Of a stretch of DNA of 6,060 bases, positions 5,925 through 6,060 are shown one piece after another. A program made the translations under genes and the position numbers. Every line of letters starts with the position of its first letter. The first letter of the stretch is position 1. The DNA is from Candidatus Omnitrophota bacterium (GTDB lineage: Bacteria; Omnitrophota; Gorgyraeia; Tantalellales; Tantalellaceae). Where the stretch lies: assembly GCA_013204685.1 (NCBI GenBank), contig JABMSC010000091.1, positions 1 to 6,060 of the forward strand. Direction: 5' to 3'. The notes under the pieces are model-generated. The model was not told the origin of the DNA, did no database searches, and saw only the letters and a program-made list of their open reading frames with translations.

Positions 5925-6060
5925 TCATCGGTATAAACCTTTATTGCGGATATATTTTACAACATGATCAGGAACAATATGATCTATTGCCTGGCGGTTC
6001 TTTATTCGATCTCTGACCATACTGGAAGATACGTCAATGTGAGGGATCTCAACACGTCTC
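5925..6060 (-). CDS. nadD: Nicotinate-nucleotide adenylyltransferase, C-terminal end (runs off right edge)
   Basis: Only the last 44 residues and the TGA stop are inside the window. They read as a typical NadD C-terminus: VEIPHIDVSSSMVRDRIKNR, with the I/V-SSS-x-(I/V)R motif, then a helix and the family ending VPDHVVKYIRNKGLYR. NadD transfers AMP from ATP to nicotinate mononucleotide to make deamido-NAD in cytoplasmic NAD synthesis. The serine-rich motif belongs to the nucleotidyltransferase fold and helps bind ATP phosphates. Position upstream of rsfS supports the call, although a zinc-ribbon gene now separates them. The N-terminal catalytic part (GxFDPxHxGH) is outside the window. Confidence 0.9.
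   Translation of the reverse strand, partial: RRVEIPHIDVSSSMVRDRIKNRQAIDHIVPDHVVKYIRNKGLYR

Overview
The window comes from a bacterium of moderate GC content with tightly packed housekeeping genes, all read from the minus strand. A periplasmic or outer-membrane chaperone pair, one with a lipoprotein signal and one with a cleavable Sec signal, points to a diderm (two-membrane) organism. The sequence style and gene order (nadD-rsfS-argS, then an mfd-type gene followed by two parvulin/SurA-type genes) fit a deep-branching uncultured lineage such as Omnitrophota or a deltaproteobacterium-like group. That placement is an inference without a database search. I see no mobile element, CRISPR array, rRNA or tRNA.

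In the direction of transcription (right to left) the layout is as follows. The 3' end of nadD (NAD biosynthesis) enters from the right edge. A 47-codon zinc-ribbon gene of the DUF5679 type follows, with its own strong promoter and Shine-Dalgarno site. Next come rsfS (ribosome silencing factor), argS (arginyl-tRNA synthetase, overlapping rsfS by 31 bases) and an unusually short mfd-like gene. After a convincing internal promoter come a parvulin-type lipoprotein and the first 187 codons of a SurA-like chaperone that runs off the left edge. The longest stretch without a gene is about 110 bases.

The right half serves NAD synthesis and translation (NadD, RsfS, ArgS). The left half serves envelope protein folding (two parvulin-family proteins in a row). 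Between them sits the most unusual object: a 630-residue Mfd homologue that keeps the RNA-polymerase-interaction domain and the complete RecG-like translocase motor. Its N-terminus begins at the start of the UvrA-binding domain D2. It lacks domains D1a, D1b, D3 and the C-terminal D7. The gene is preceded by a 7-bp tandem repeat array instead of a ribosome binding site. The D2 surface also appears to have lost residues that contact UvrA in E. coli. This suggests a stripped-down RNA polymerase translocase whose link to nucleotide excision repair may be altered.
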